64,000 bases of DNA from Mycobacterium sp. EPa45 (GTDB taxonomy: Bacteria; Actinomycetota; Actinomycetes; Mycobacteriales; Mycobacteriaceae): positions 3,844,001 through 3,908,000 of the forward strand of contig NZ_CP011773.1 of assembly GCF_001021385.1 (NCBI RefSeq), in the 5' to 3' direction. The notes under the pieces were generated by a model that worked only from the letters and a program-made list of their open reading frames with translations, was not told where the DNA came from and did no database searches. Shown one piece after another: positions 36,310-47,040 of the stretch (its first letter is position 1; each line of letters opens with the position of its first letter). A program made the translations under genes and the position numbers.

Positions 36310-37233
36310 TCACTTCACCGTCGGCAGATCCGGGCTGGACACGTCGTAGACCTTGCCGGGCTGAGTGAGCAGCGCGGCCAGCTTCTCCGCCTTCTCCTCG
36401 GTACGGTCCGTCGTGCCCCACACCGCCGTGCGGCCGTCGGTCAGCGTCAGCGTCACCGACGCGACCGACGGCGCAGCCACCCGGCTCACCTGCGCCACGA
36501 CCTCCGGGCGCAACGCCGTCATCACCTCGAGCGCGGCACGCGTGGGCGGGTCGCTCGGGCCGGGGCGGTCAACGTCGATATAAGGCAGTCCGGGCGGCGG
36601 CGGAGCGGTCGCGAAATCCACGCCGTCGCGGTCGAACAGGTGCGGTCCGTCGGGATAGTCCTTCACCACGATCGGGATGCGCTCGACGATCGTGATCCGC
36701 AACGTGGACGGATACTCGCGCTGCACCCGCGCGCTGGCCACCCGCCGGATACCGGCCACCCGATCCGCCACCTGGTCGGTGTTGACCTGCAGCAGTGGCG
36801 TACCCAACTTGACCTTCGCGGCGTCGACGACCTCCTCGCGAGTCACCGCACCGATCCCGGTGATCACCAGCGAGCGCGCCGACATGGCCGGCGTGAAATA
36901 GAGGATCAGCCCCAGACCCACGCTGATGATCGTCAGCACGATCAGCCAGACCAACAGCCTCAGGCCTCGAACGGTCCTCTTGCCCAAGGCTTTCGGCGAC
37001 TCCACCGGCTGACCGTGCACCCGCCGTTTGGCCTCGCGGCGGGCCTCTTCGATTGCGGTCGCACGGGCCTGTGCGGCACGGCGCTCGGCACGCTCGCGGC
37101 GCTCCCGCATGCGGGGGCCTTCGTGCTTGTCGTCGTCGAGATCGACGTTCTGCGCGTCGTCACTCGCACTTTCACTGCCATCTGTCGGTTTGGGCAGGAT
37201 GGGCGGCCCCTCGGCCCCGTCTTCGCTCACCAC
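36310..37233 (-). CDS. ftsQ: Cell division protein FtsQ
   Basis: A 307-residue bitopic divisome protein. An acidic/basic cytoplasmic N-terminal region of ~90 residues (containing the charged [13 protein letters not shown] helix) is followed by a membrane span at about 92-115 ([21 protein letters not shown]), a POTRA domain ([21 protein letters not shown] onward) and the FtsQ beta domain. It links FtsL/FtsB-like proteins to the septal synthase. The start is GTG 37233 or GTG 37230; the second overlaps the murC stop as GTGA. Length is close to M. tuberculosis FtsQ (314). Confidence 0.94.
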   Translation of the reverse strand: MVSEDGAEGPPILPKPTDGSESASDDAQNVDLDDDKHEGPRMRERRERAERRAAQARATAIEEARREAKRRVHGQPVESPKALGKRTVRGLRLLVWLIVLTIISVGLGLILYFTPAMSARSLVITGIGAVTREEVVDAAKVKLGTPLLQVNTDQVADRVAGIRRVASARVQREYPSTLRITIVERIPIVVKDYPDGPHLFDRDGVDFATAPPPPGLPYIDVDRPGPSDPPTRAALEVMTALRPEVVAQVSRVAAPSVASVTLTLTDGRTAVWGTTDRTEEKAEKLAALLTQPGKVYDVSSPDLPTVK

Positions 37234-38696
37234 GAGCGATTCGCCTTGGCCTGCAATGCCGTCAGGATCTCCTGTCCCAGCATCGTCACGTCCCCGGCAC
37301 CCATGGTGACCACGACATCACCCGGGCGGGCCGCCGCCGCCACCTGCGCGGCCACCGCCGAGAAGTCGGCGACGTAGTGCACCGGGACGCTGACGTGCTG
37401 GGCGACCGTCGCCCCGCTGATCCCGGCGATCGGCTGTTCACGTGCGGCGTAGACGTCGAGTACGAATACCTCGTCGGCGATGTCCAATGCGGTGCCGAAG
37501 TCACGGGCGAAAGTCTTTGTGCGCGAATACAAGTGCGGTTGGAACACCACGATGCTGCGGGCGCCGACGATCGTCGGGTGCCCGGTGCGATCCTGCTGGG
37601 CGACCGCTCGCAGCGCGGTCAGCGCGGCCCTGACCTCGGTCGGATGATGGGCATAGTCGTCGAAGACCCGAACCCCGTTGGCAGTCCCGACCAGCTCGAA
37701 CCGCCGTCGCACGCCTTCGAAGCCGGCCAGCCCGTCGAGTACCTCGTCGACCGGGGCACCGCCCTCGACCGCGGCCAGCAACGCGGCCAGGGCGTTGAGC
37801 GCCATGTGCCGGCCCGGCACCGCCAGCCGCATCACCCGCTGGTGCGCCTCGCCGGCCAGCTGGATTGTGGCCACCGCGCCGGTGCCGTGCTGCTCCCAGC
37901 CGACCAGCGCACCCGCCAAACCGTCATCGGCGCCCCCACCGTAGCGCAGCACCCGAACCCCCAGTGCCGCACTGCGTTCGGCCAACGCGGCCGCACCCGG
38001 GTCGTCGGCGCACACCACCAGAGCGCCGCCGGGGGCCAGCCGCTCGACGAACGCGTCGAACACCTCGCTGTAGGCCTCGACGCTGCCGAAGAAGTCGAGA
38101 TGGTCGGCCTCGATATTGGTCACCACCGCCACATCGGGGGTGTACTCGAGCAGCGAGCCGTCGCTTTCGTCGGCCTCGGCGACGAAGCAATCGCCACTTC
38201 CGTTGTGCGCGTTCGTACCTGCCTCACCGAGGTCGCCGCCAACGGCGAACGACGGGTCCAGCCCGGCATGCTGCAGCGCGACGATCAACATCGAGGTCGT
38301 CGTGGTCTTGCCATGCGTGCCGGTGACCATCAGCGTGCGGAAGCCGGCCATCAGCTTGGCCAGCACCACCGGGCGCAGGATCACCGGGATCGCCCGCTTA
38401 CGCGCCTCGACGAGCTCGGGGTTGGTCTTCGGGATCGCGGCATGGGTGGTGATCACCGCCGTCGGACCGCCCGGCAGCAGATCGAGATTCCCGGCGTCGT
38501 GGCCGATGCTGATCACCGCGCCGCGCGCTCGCAACGCGACGACACCGCGCGACTCCTTGGCGTCGGATCCCGACACCAGACCGCCGCGGTCCAGCAGGAT
38601 CCGGGCGATCCCGGACATCCCCGCGCCGCCGATGCCGACCATGTGCACCCGCTGCAATTCCGGCGGCAGTTCCCTGGGCCCCTTCGGCGCGGTCAT
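37227..38696 (-). CDS. murC: UDP-N-acetylmuramate--L-alanine ligase
   Basis: A 489-residue Mur ligase that adds L-Ala to UDP-MurNAc with ATP, the first amino acid of the peptidoglycan stem. The N-terminal UDP-binding [12 protein letters not shown] motif, the ATP loop [11 protein letters not shown] (about 116-126), the EADESDGS acidic motif and the [10 protein letters not shown] motif are complete. ATG 38696 overlaps murG (ATGA), and its stop overlaps ftsQ. No anomalies are seen. Confidence 0.97.
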   Translation of the reverse strand: MTAPKGPRELPPELQRVHMVGIGGAGMSGIARILLDRGGLVSGSDAKESRGVVALRARGAVISIGHDAGNLDLLPGGPTAVITTHAAIPKTNPELVEARKRAIPVILRPVVLAKLMAGFRTLMVTGTHGKTTTTSMLIVALQHAGLDPSFAVGGDLGEAGTNAHNGSGDCFVAEADESDGSLLEYTPDVAVVTNIEADHLDFFGSVEAYSEVFDAFVERLAPGGALVVCADDPGAAALAERSAALGVRVLRYGGGADDGLAGALVGWEQHGTGAVATIQLAGEAHQRVMRLAVPGRHMALNALAALLAAVEGGAPVDEVLDGLAGFEGVRRRFELVGTANGVRVFDDYAHHPTEVRAALTALRAVAQQDRTGHPTIVGARSIVVFQPHLYSRTKTFARDFGTALDIADEVFVLDVYAAREQPIAGISGATVAQHVSVPVHYVADFSAVAAQVAAAARPGDVVVTMGAGDVTMLGQEILTALQAKANRSW

Positions 38697-39793
38697 CGGC
38701 GGCCCTCCCGCGCGATGTCCAGGGCCACCTCGGCCACCCGTTGCGCCGCGTCCCGGTGCCCGACCCGCGCGGCCGCCGCCGTCATCGCCTGCAGGCGCGG
38801 CGCGTCGGTCAGAAGACCGACCACCTCGCGGGCGACGAAGTCTCCGGTGAGCTGCGCATCGTCGACCAGCAGCCCGCCGCCGGGGTCGACCACGGGCAGC
38901 GCATTGAGCCGCTGCTCGCCGTTGCCGATCGGCAGCGGCACGTAGACGGCGGGCAAGCCGACCGCGGCGACCTCGGCCACCGTCATCGCACCGGACCGGC
39001 AGATGGCCAGGTCGGCGGCGGCGTACGCCAGGTCCATCCGGTCCAGGTACGGCACCGCGACGTAGGGCGGATCGCCGGGCTGCGGGCTGCGCAGGTCGAG
39101 GGAGTTCTTCGGCCCGTGCGCATGCAGGACCGAGATCCCGGCGGCGGCCAGCTCGCCCGCGGCCGCCGATACCGCGCGGTTGATCGACGCCGCGCCCTGC
39201 GAGCCACCGAACACCAGCAGCACGGTCGCGTCATCGGCGAAGCCGAAGTGCTCGCGGGCCTGGGCACGCAAAGCGACGCGATCCAGCGAGCTGATCGACG
39301 CGCGCACCGGCATGCCCACCACCTCGGCGTGCCGCAGTCCCGAGCCGGGCACCGCCGCCAGCACCTTGCGCGCGGTACGGGCGCCGAGCTTGTTCGCGAT
39401 ACCGGCGCGCGCGTTGGCCTCGTGCACGACGACCGGAACGCGACGACGTGCGGCCAGGTAGGCGGGAACAGCCACGTAACCGCCGAAGCCGATCACCACG
39501 TCGGCGTCGACGTCGTCGAGCACGGCCCGGGTTTCCCGCACCGCGCGACGGACTCGCAGCGGCAATCGCACCAGGTCACCGCTGAGTTTGCGCGGCAGCG
39601 GAACGGGGGTGATCAGTTCGAGATCGTAGCCCCGGTCGGGTACCAACCGGGTCTCCAGCCCGCGCGGGGTCCCCAGCGCGGTGATCCGGACGTCGGGATC
39701 CAGGGCCCTCAGTGCGTCAGCCACCGCCATTGCCGGTTCGACATGCCCTGCGGTGCCTCCACCAGCAAGGACGACCGACACCGAGACACTCAC
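38693..39793 (-). CDS. murG: Lipid II synthase, UDP-GlcNAc:lipid I transferase
   Basis: A 366-residue GT-B (GT28) glycosyltransferase that adds GlcNAc to lipid I on the inner membrane face. Conserved glycine loops [14 protein letters not shown] (about 9-22), [10 protein letters not shown] and [15 protein letters not shown] are visible, as is the donor-binding [11 protein letters not shown]...GNGEQ region. GTG 39793 overlaps the ftsW stop (GTGA). In the mycobacterial product the usual first-loop pattern GGTGGH reads GGTAGH; an alanine there is tolerated in the family. Confidence 0.97.
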   Translation of the reverse strand: MSVSVSVVLAGGGTAGHVEPAMAVADALRALDPDVRITALGTPRGLETRLVPDRGYDLELITPVPLPRKLSGDLVRLPLRVRRAVRETRAVLDDVDADVVIGFGGYVAVPAYLAARRRVPVVVHEANARAGIANKLGARTARKVLAAVPGSGLRHAEVVGMPVRASISSLDRVALRAQAREHFGFADDATVLLVFGGSQGAASINRAVSAAAGELAAAGISVLHAHGPKNSLDLRSPQPGDPPYVAVPYLDRMDLAYAAADLAICRSGAMTVAEVAAVGLPAVYVPLPIGNGEQRLNALPVVDPGGGLLVDDAQLTGDFVAREVVGLLTDAPRLQAMTAAAARVGHRDAAQRVAEVALDIAREGRR

Positions 39794-41439
39794 CCGTAAC
39801 GCTGACCTTCCAATGTGCGCGACCGCCGTGCGCGGCTGCTCCCCGGATCCGGATGCTGCGCGCTGTTACGCGGAGCGTCACCATGATGCCCTGAGCGCCG
39901 GGTGGGTCGCTTGGCCGTCCGGCTTTTTGCGCCGACAGCGGCGCGGTCTCGGGCGGCTTGGGGTTTGCGGGCCGGTTTCTTGGCAGGCTTTTTCTCCGGC
40001 CGGGCGGCCTTGGCCGGTTTGGCGGACTTCGGGGTCCCGGACTTGGTGCGCAACCGGTCGCGCACCGCCTCCACCCGCGAGGGTACGTAGGGCTCGGGCA
40101 ACGGCAGCCGCAGAATCCGGTTCATCCGGTCTTCGCGGCCGGCCCGCAGGGCGGCCACCGCCTCGGGTTCGTGACGGGCGGCATTGGCCATCAGACCGAT
40201 CATGAAAAGTGTTGTTGCCGTGGATGTTCCGCCCGCCGAGATGAGCGGCAGCTGGATACCCGTGACCGGCAGCAGGCCGATGACGTAACCGACGTTGATG
40301 AAGACCTGGCCGACCACCCACATGGTCGCCGACGCGGTCAGCAGCCGCAGGAACGGATCGGCCGAGCGCCGGGCGATCCGCATGCCGGTGTAGGCGAACA
40401 ACCCGAACAGCGCCAGCAGCCCGAAGGCCCCCACGAAGCCCAGCTCCTCGCCGATGATCGCGAAGATGAAGTCGTTGTGGGCGTTGGGCAGGTAGTTCCA
40501 CTTCGCGGTGCCCTGGCCGAGCCCGTCGCCGAAGACGCCACCGTTGGCCAGCGCGAACTTGGCCTGACGGGCCTGGTATCCCGACCCCTGCGCATCGGCG
40601 CCGGGATCCAGCCAGGACCGCACCCGGTCAGAGCGGTAGCCCTCGGAGACCGCCAGTACGGCGGCGGCGGCAACCGCCGCCCCGAGCGAGGTGACGAACA
40701 CCTTCAGCGGCAGGCCGGCATACCAGAGCAGCGCCAGCAGGATGATGCCCAGCGACACGGTCTGCCCCAGGTCGGGCTGGGCGACGATCAGCACCAGCGC
40801 AACGACAGCCGCCGGGATGAGCGGGATCAGCAGTTCGCGCAGCGAGGCGTGCTCCAGGCGGCGGGTCGCCAGCAGGTGCGCGCCCCAGATCGCGAACGCG
40901 ATCTTGGTGAGCTCCGAGGGCTGCATCGACAAGCCGGCGACGACGAACCAGCCGCGAGAACCATTGGACTCGTGGCCGATGCCCGGGATCAGCACCAGCA
41001 CCAGCATGACGATCGTGATCGCGAATGCGGAGAACGCGGTGCGGCGCAGGAACCTGACCGGCAGCCGCAGTGCAATCCAGCAGGCGAACAGGCCCAGGAT
41101 CGTCCACATCACCTGGCGGCCGAAGATCGCCCAGGGTGAGCCGTCCTCGTCGTAGGAGTGCACCCCGGACGCGGACAGCACCATCGTGAGACCGAGGGTG
41201 ACCAGCAGCGCGGCCACCGAGATGATCAGGTGGAACGACGTCATCGGCCGGCCCAGCCAGGCGCCGAACCTGCGGTGCACCTCGAACCGGTTCTTGGCGG
41301 GCGCCGCGGCCACAGCTACCGGCGTGGTGGTGACCTCGGCGTCGGTGGCGTCCGTCGGCTCGACCGCATCGGTGTCGGGTGTGATGTCGGCGGCATCCGA
41401 CCAGCCACGACGGCGCAGCCGGGACAGCATCTTGGCCAC
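39790..41439 (-). CDS. ftsW: Septal peptidoglycan polymerase FtsW
   Basis: A 549-residue SEDS protein. A ~65-residue hydrophilic N-terminus precedes ten predicted membrane spans. The catalytic SEDS region ([13 protein letters not shown], the [11 protein letters not shown] loop and ISAGGTST) is intact. The last ~100 residues are a Lys/Ala/Pro- and Arg-rich cytoplasmic tail, characteristic of mycobacterial FtsW and thought to contact FtsZ and PbpB. GTG 41439 is five bases after murD; the stop overlaps murG. Confidence 0.96.
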   Translation of the reverse strand: MAKMLSRLRRRGWSDAADITPDTDAVEPTDATDAEVTTTPVAVAAAPAKNRFEVHRRFGAWLGRPMTSFHLIISVAALLVTLGLTMVLSASGVHSYDEDGSPWAIFGRQVMWTILGLFACWIALRLPVRFLRRTAFSAFAITIVMLVLVLIPGIGHESNGSRGWFVVAGLSMQPSELTKIAFAIWGAHLLATRRLEHASLRELLIPLIPAAVVALVLIVAQPDLGQTVSLGIILLALLWYAGLPLKVFVTSLGAAVAAAAVLAVSEGYRSDRVRSWLDPGADAQGSGYQARQAKFALANGGVFGDGLGQGTAKWNYLPNAHNDFIFAIIGEELGFVGAFGLLALFGLFAYTGMRIARRSADPFLRLLTASATMWVVGQVFINVGYVIGLLPVTGIQLPLISAGGTSTATTLFMIGLMANAARHEPEAVAALRAGREDRMNRILRLPLPEPYVPSRVEAVRDRLRTKSGTPKSAKPAKAARPEKKPAKKPARKPQAARDRAAVGAKSRTAKRPTRRSGHHGDAPRNSAQHPDPGSSRARRSRTLEGQRYG

Positions 41440-41444
41440 GGCGT

Positions 41445-42905
41445 CTACCGGGCCGCGGCGCGCACGGCGGTGGCGAACGCGTCGCCACGGTCGGCGTAGC
41501 CGGCGAACTGGTCGAACGACGCGCCGGCGGGGGCCAGCAACACCGTATCGCCGGTGCGGGCCAGGCTGGCGGCGGCGGCAACGACCTCGGTCATCACCCG
41601 GGCGCCCAGGCCCGGAGCGGAGGCGTCGACCACTCGAGTCTCGTGAGTAACACCTGACTCATTGGTCTCATGCACCACAGCATCCTCCCGCGTCACCACC
41701 TCGATGACGGGGACATCGGGCGCGTGTCGCGATAACGCCTCGGCAACCACCGCGCGGTCCTGCCCGATCAGCACCGCACCGGCCAGCCGATCCGCGGCCC
41801 GGACGACCAGTTCGTCGACGGAGGCGCCCTTGAGCAGGCCGCCTGCCACCCACACCACTCGCGGGTAGGCGGTGATCGACGCCTGCGCCGCATGCGGGTT
41901 GGTCGCCTTCGAGTCGTCGACGTACGCCACGCCGTCGACGACAGCAACCCGTTCGGCACGGTGGCGGCCGACCCGGAAGTGCGCAAGTGCGTCGGCGATC
42001 GAGGCGGGCGCGACGCCGACGGCGCGGGCCAGCGCGGCCGCGCCGAGTGCGTCGAGAACCCCGACCGGGCCGGCAACCGGGATCGAGGCGACAGGTGCGA
42101 GGTCGAGGTCTCCGCCGAACGCGCGGTCGACGAGCATGCCGTGTCGGACGCCGAGCTCCCCTGCTGTCGGCTCCCCCAGCCGGAAACCCACCTTGACGGG
42201 TGCGGCGGCGTGCGGCAGCAGGCCGGCCGCGACCGGATCGTCGATCCCGACCACCGCCACCCGGCCATCGAGCACTCGCGCCTTGGCACTGGCGTAGGCA
42301 TCCATCGATCCGTGCCAGTCCAGGTGGTCCTCGGCCACGTTGAGCACCACGCCCGCCTCGGGGCGCAGCGACGGCGCCCAGAACAGCTGGAAGCTGGACA
42401 GTTCCACGGCCAGCACATCGACCGGCTCGCCGAGCACGTCGAGCACCGGGTCGCCGATGTTGCCGCACAGCGCCGCACGGCGGCCGTCGGCGACCAGCAT
42501 GGCGTGCAGCATCGAGGTCGTGGTGGTCTTGCCGTTGGTGCCGGTGACCACCAGCCAGCGCCGCGGCGGCCCGTAGTGACCGGCGGCGTCGAGTCGCCAG
42601 GCCAGTTCGACGTCGCCCCAGATCGGGACCCCGGCGGCGGCGGCCGCGGCCAGGACCGGGGCGGTCGGCGGGAAGCCCGGGCTGGTGACGACGAGGGCGT
42701 AGCCATCGATCGACGCGACCGCGGCGGCCGGAGTGATCGTGCCAATACCGTTGTCGGCCAACGCTTTCAGCGACTCCGCGTTGTCGTCGCAGACCTCGAT
42801 GTGCACATCGAACGACGCCAGCGCCGACACCACCGCACGCCCGGTGACCCGGGCGCCCGCCACCAGCACCTGCGCCCCCGACGTCAGCGGTTCGAGCCCG
42901 GGCAC
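41445..42905 (-). CDS. murD: UDP-N-acetylmuramoyl-L-alanine--D-glutamate ligase
   Basis: A 486-residue Mur ligase that adds D-Glu; the length equals that of M. tuberculosis MurD. The ATP loop [12 protein letters not shown], the [10 protein letters not shown] motif, the FRVGRHRAE motif and the [10 protein letters not shown] motif are intact. GTG 42905 is one base after the mraY stop; the longer in-frame extension lies inside mraY. Near the C-terminus a segment reading [16 protein letters not shown] is encoded by an AT-richer imperfect inverted repeat (41636-41669) unlike the surrounding gene; it falls in a surface region that is variable in the family. Confidence 0.96.
   Translation of the reverse strand: MPGLEPLTSGAQVLVAGARVTGRAVVSALASFDVHIEVCDDNAESLKALADNGIGTITPAAAVASIDGYALVVTSPGFPPTAPVLAAAAAAGVPIWGDVELAWRLDAAGHYGPPRRWLVVTGTNGKTTTTSMLHAMLVADGRRAALCGNIGDPVLDVLGEPVDVLAVELSSFQLFWAPSLRPEAGVVLNVAEDHLDWHGSMDAYASAKARVLDGRVAVVGIDDPVAAGLLPHAAAPVKVGFRLGEPTAGELGVRHGMLVDRAFGGDLDLAPVASIPVAGPVGVLDALGAAALARAVGVAPASIADALAHFRVGRHRAERVAVVDGVAYVDDSKATNPHAAQASITAYPRVVWVAGGLLKGASVDELVVRAADRLAGAVLIGQDRAVVAEALSRHAPDVPVIEVVTREDAVVHETNESGVTHETRVVDASAPGLGARVMTEVVAAAASLARTGDTVLLAPAGASFDQFAGYADRGDAFATAVRAAAR
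41636..41669. repeat. Imperfect inverted repeat inside murD
   Basis: Arms 41636-41650 and 41655-41669 match at 10 of 15 positions around a four-base centre. The element encodes HET on both sides of its centre in MurD and is clearly less GC-rich than neighbouring sequence. It may be a small inserted element or simply a variable loop. Confidence 0.4.
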
Positions 42906-42906
42906 G

Positions 42907-43986
42907 TCAGGCCCCGATGGCCGACAGCCACTCGCCGTAGAACAGGGCCACACCCAGCCCGCAGGCGATCGCGGTGAGCAGCCAGAACCGGATGATCACG
43001 GTCGTCTCCGCCCAGCCGACCAATTCGAAATGGTGGTGGAACGGCGCCATTCGGAACACCCGGCGGCCGGTGGTCCGGAAGGCCAGGATCTGGACCACCA
43101 CCGAGGTCACCTCGGCCACGAACAGCGCGCCGAGCACGACCGCCAGCACCTCGGTGCGGCTGGTCACCGACAGCCCGGCGATCATGCCGCCCAGCGCCAG
43201 CGACCCGGTGTCGCCCATGAAGATCTTGGCCGGCGCGGCATTCCACCACAGAAAACCGATGCACGCCCCGGCGGTGGCCGCCGCCAGCAGCGCCAGATCC
43301 AGCGGGTCGCGCACGTTGTAGCAGCCCAGTCCGGGGGCCGTCGCGCAGGCGTTGCGGTACTGCCAGAACGTGATCAGCACGTAGGCGGCGCTGACCATGG
43401 CCATGCTGCCGCCCGCCAGCCCGTCGAGACCGTCGGTGAAATTCACCGCGTTGGACCACGCGCTGACCACAACGACGGCGAACAGCACGAACAGCAACGG
43501 GCTCAGTGTGACAGTGGCGATCTCGCGCACATACGACAGCTCGGGGCTGCCCGGGGTGAGCCCGTCGGAGTTCCGGAACTGCAGCACCAGAATGCCGAAC
43601 AGCACCGCGGCGGTGATCTGCCCGACGGTCTTGGCGGTCTTGTTCAGGCCGAGGTTGCGCGAGCGCCGGATCTTGATCAGGTCGTCGACGAACCCGACCG
43701 TGCCGAGCGCCGTGGCCAGGCCGAGCACGAGCAGACCCGAGGCGGACGGGCCGTCGCCGTCGAGCGCGAGGCCTACCAGGTGGGTGCCGAAGTAGCCGGC
43801 CCAGATGCCGACCAGAATCGCAACGCCGCCCATCGAGGGTGTGCCGCGCTTGGTCTTGTGGCTCGGTGGCCCGTCCTCGCGGATCTCATGACCGAAACCC
43901 TGCCGAGTGAACAGCTTGATGAGCGCAGGCGTCAGCAGGATCGAGACCGCCAGCGCGATCGCGACGGCGACGAGGATCAACCTCAT
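42907..43986 (-). CDS. mraY: Phospho-N-acetylmuramoyl-pentapeptide transferase
   Basis: A 359-residue polytopic membrane enzyme (ten spans), also called MurX in mycobacteria, that transfers phospho-MurNAc-pentapeptide from UDP to decaprenyl phosphate to make lipid I. The signatures [21 protein letters not shown] (Mg-binding Asp pair), [12 protein letters not shown] and APFHHHFE are all present. ATG 43986 overlaps the murF stop (ATGA). It is the target of several natural nucleoside antibiotics in other species. No anomalies. Confidence 0.98.
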   Translation of the reverse strand: MRLILVAVAIALAVSILLTPALIKLFTRQGFGHEIREDGPPSHKTKRGTPSMGGVAILVGIWAGYFGTHLVGLALDGDGPSASGLLVLGLATALGTVGFVDDLIKIRRSRNLGLNKTAKTVGQITAAVLFGILVLQFRNSDGLTPGSPELSYVREIATVTLSPLLFVLFAVVVVSAWSNAVNFTDGLDGLAGGSMAMVSAAYVLITFWQYRNACATAPGLGCYNVRDPLDLALLAAATAGACIGFLWWNAAPAKIFMGDTGSLALGGMIAGLSVTSRTEVLAVVLGALFVAEVTSVVVQILAFRTTGRRVFRMAPFHHHFELVGWAETTVIIRFWLLTAIACGLGVALFYGEWLSAIGA

Positions 43987-45464
43987 GACTCGCCCTCGGC
44001 GAGCAGGGCTTCCGCCAGCGAGCCGAGGCCCGCCGAATTGGACGCCTTGACCAGAACGACGTCACCGGGCCGCAGTTCGGCGCGCAACAGCGCCAGTGCG
44101 GCGTCGGCGTCGGCGACCATGGTGGATTCCGAACCCCAGGATCCCTCCATGACCGCCCCGTGGTGCATGGCGCTCATGGGCCTCCCGGTTCCAACGACGA
44201 CGAGTCGACTGATATCTAAGCGCACGGCGAGTCGGCCGACACGATCATGCTCGGTTATCGACTCCTCCCCCAGCTCCGCCATCTCGCCGAGCACCGCCCA
44301 ACTACGGCGCGGTTCACCCGAGCGTGCCATCACAGCCAGCGCCTGCAGACCGGCCTTCATCGAATCGGGGTTGGCGTTGTAGGCGTCGTTGACGACGGTG
44401 ACCCCGTCGGAACGGGTGTGCACCTCCATCCGGTGCCGCGAGGCCGGGCCGGCGGCCGCCAGCGCGGCCGCCACCTGCTCGGGCGTCGCTCCGCATTCGA
44501 ACGCCACCGCCGCTGCCGACAGCGCGTTGCCCACCTGGTGCTCGCCGTGCACGGCCAGCTGGACCTCGGCCCGGCCGGCCGGTGAAGTCAGCGTGAAGCG
44601 AGGGCGGGCGAGCTCGTCGAGCTCGATGTCGGACGCACGGATATCAGCAGTCTCGGACTGCCCGACCCGGACCACCCGCGCGGCCGTCCGGTCCGCCATC
44701 GCAGCCACCAGTGGGTCGTCGGCGTTCAGGATCGCCACGCCGGAGGCCGAAACAGCTTCTACGAGTTCGCCTTTCGTTGCCGCGATGACCTCACGGGAGC
44801 CGAACTCACCGAGGTGCGCGGTCCCGACGTTCAGCACCACCGCAATCGAGGGCGGCGCGATGTCGGCCAGCGCGGCGATGTTGCCGGGATGGCGTGCCGA
44901 CATCTCCAGGACCAGATATTCGGTGTCCTCGGTTGCGCGCAGCACCGTCCACGGATGACCGAGTTCGTTGTTGAACGAGCCGGGCGGGGCGACCACCTCG
45001 CCGAGTGGCCGCAGCACCGCTGCGATCAGATCCTTGGTCGACGTCTTGCCCGAGGACCCGGTGAGCCCGACGATCGTCAGCCCACCGGCCACCAATTCGG
45101 CGGCGACCGCCTTGGCAAGTCGGGCCAGCGCGGCCAGCACAGCGGCCCCGGAGCCGTCCACGTCGTGTTCGAGCACCCCGGCCTCGGCGTCGGTCGCCGG
45201 CGTCGGCGGCACCACGATCGCGGGCACCCCGACCGGCCGCGCCGCGAGCACGGCGGCGGCACCCGCCGCGGCGGCGGCCTTCGCGAAGTCATGACCGTCG
45301 CTGCGGGCGCCCGGCAGCGCCAGGAACAACCCACCGGGACCGACTGCGCGCGAATCGAATTCGACGGTGCCGGTGACGAACCGGGCGGCGGCCTCCTCGG
45401 GCGTGATGTCGGCGAGCTCACCGCCGACGATCTCGGCGATCTGGGCGACGGACAGCGCGATCAT
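43983..45464 (-). CDS. murF: UDP-MurNAc-tripeptide--D-alanyl-D-alanine ligase
   Basis: A 493-residue Mur ligase that adds D-Ala-D-Ala to complete the pentapeptide precursor. The ATP loop [24 protein letters not shown], the [13 protein letters not shown] motif and the [12 protein letters not shown] motif are all intact. Its natural start is ATG 45464, which would overlap the murE stop (ATGA) if murE were in its normal frame. Because of an extra base in murE, the open frame runs through this ATG without a stop, giving a 1006-codon frame from 47003 to 43983. Confidence 0.95.
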   Translation of the reverse strand: MIALSVAQIAEIVGGELADITPEEAAARFVTGTVEFDSRAVGPGGLFLALPGARSDGHDFAKAAAAAGAAAVLAARPVGVPAIVVPPTPATDAEAGVLEHDVDGSGAAVLAALARLAKAVAAELVAGGLTIVGLTGSSGKTSTKDLIAAVLRPLGEVVAPPGSFNNELGHPWTVLRATEDTEYLVLEMSARHPGNIAALADIAPPSIAVVLNVGTAHLGEFGSREVIAATKGELVEAVSASGVAILNADDPLVAAMADRTAARVVRVGQSETADIRASDIELDELARPRFTLTSPAGRAEVQLAVHGEHQVGNALSAAAVAFECGATPEQVAAALAAAGPASRHRMEVHTRSDGVTVVNDAYNANPDSMKAGLQALAVMARSGEPRRSWAVLGEMAELGEESITEHDRVGRLAVRLDISRLVVVGTGRPMSAMHHGAVMEGSWGSESTMVADADAALALLRAELRPGDVVLVKASNSAGLGSLAEALLAEGES

Positions 45465-47003
45465 TCGCCCGCTCCCCGCGCGTCGAGGGCGGCCGCGAGT
45501 TCGGCGCGGTCGTCGAACGGGCGGGTGTGCCCGGCCGCGGTCTGCCCCGTCTCGTGTGCCCTTGCCCGCGATCACCACGACGTCGCCACGCCGGGCCCAG
45601 GCCACCGCATGCCGGATCGCGGCGCGCCGGTCCCCGATCTCTACGATTTCAGCGCCCTCGGCCCCGCGAGTGCCTGCCACGATCGCGGCCCGGATGGTCG
45701 CGGGATCCTCACCCCGGGGATTGTCGTCGGTGACGATCACCAGGTCGGCCAGGTCGGCGGCGGTGCGGCCCATGGGTTCTCGCTTACCGGGATCGCGGTC
45801 ACCGCCGGCGCCGAAGACCACCGCCAGCCGGCCCTGCGCGGGTTTGAGGGCTTCCAGGACGGCTCGCAGCGCCCCGGGCTTGTGCGCGTAGTCGACGACG
45901 GCAAGGAAGTCCTGCCCGCGTTCGACGGGTTCCAGCCGACCGGGCACGGATGCCTCGCGCAGCCCCGGTGCGGCCTGTTCGGGTGATACCCCGACCGCGT
46001 CGAGCATCGCCAGCGCCAGCAGCGCGTTGGCGACGTTGTAATGCCCGGGCAACCGGATCCGGAGCCGGTGGTGCACCCCGGCCGGGTCCACCGCGGTGAA
46101 CTCCTGGGCGCCGCCGGCGAGCACCTCGATGTCCTCGGCGCGCCAGTTCGCCGGGCGACCGTCGGCGGACACCGTCACCGCATCGGCGGCGCGGCGGGCC
46201 ATGTCACGGCCGGCGTCGTCGTCGACACAGATCACCGAGACGGCGGCGTGCGCCGGTGAGGCCGGGTCGAACAGCCGGGCCTTGGCCTCGAAATAGGCGG
46301 CCATCGTCGGATGGAAGTCGAGGTGGTCGCGGGAGAGGTTGGTGAACCCGCCGACCGCGAAGCGGATGCCGTCGGTGCGGCCGAGTTCCAGGGCGTGGCT
46401 GGAGACCTCCATGACCGCGGTGTCGACACCACGCTCGGCCATCACGGCCAGCAGCGCCTGCAGAGCCGGGGCTTCCGGGGTGGTCAGAGCGCTGGGCACG
46501 TCGTCCCCGGCGATTCGGACACCGACGGTGCCGATCAGGCCGGGTACGCGGCCGGCGGACTTCAAGCCCGCCTCGATTAGGTAGGTGGTGGTGGTCTTGC
46601 CGGACGTGCCGGTGACGCCGAGGACCACGACACGGTCCGACGGGTGGCCGTAGACAGCGGCCGCCAGCTCACCGAGAACCGCGCGGGGCTGCGGGTGCAC
46701 CAGAACCGTGACGGGTGCCGGTTGGCCGACCAGGCGGTGGATGACGGCCACGCCGTCGGCGTCGGTGAGCACCGCGACGGCGCCACCCGCGATGGCCTCC
46801 CTGGCGAATTCGGCGCCGTGTGCCGACGAACCGGGCAACGCGGCGAACAGGTCACCGGCCAACGTGTCCTGGCCGCGCAGGGTGATTCCGGTGACCCGCA
46901 CGTCGGGGGCGGTGCCGCCGGCCGCGGGCACCGCGCCGACACGGGCGGCCAGCGTCGGCAGGGTCAGCGCCGGCGTGGTGCGGGGCCGCAGGGCGTTGGT
47001 CAT
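45461..47003 (-). CDS. murE: UDP-MurNAc-L-Ala-D-Glu--meso-DAP ligase, with apparent +1 frameshift near the 3' end
   Basis: A Mur ligase that adds meso-diaminopimelate to UDP-MurNAc-L-Ala-D-Glu. Residues 1-480 are normal: [13 protein letters not shown] (129-141), [11 protein letters not shown], and DNPR near 425, the DAP-specific motif. After GKG at about residue 480 the expected HE motif and the last ~30 residues are lost: the plus-strand sequence at 45551-45560 reads CTCGTGTGCC where CTCGTGGCC would keep the frame. With one base removed, the frame gives GKGHETGQ and ends at TGA 45463-45461, overlapping the murF start, a 513-residue protein. As written, the frame becomes Arg-rich and fuses into murF. 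A sequencing error is possible; murE is essential. Confidence 0.85.
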
Positions 47004-47040
47004 CGGATTGTCACCCTACCCAGCGAGCTGGGCAGCCTCG

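Noticed and set aside
37053..38945. A 630-codon plus-strand frame opposite ftsQ and murC.
   Set aside because: Antisense of the highly conserved murC; no family features or ribosome-binding site.
43983..47003. A single 1006-codon murE-murF gene taken as a normal annotated fusion.
   Set aside because: The linking part is Arg-rich out-of-frame sequence, and removing one base restores both the MurE motif and the normal overlap of stop and start. Two genes with a frameshift are the better description.
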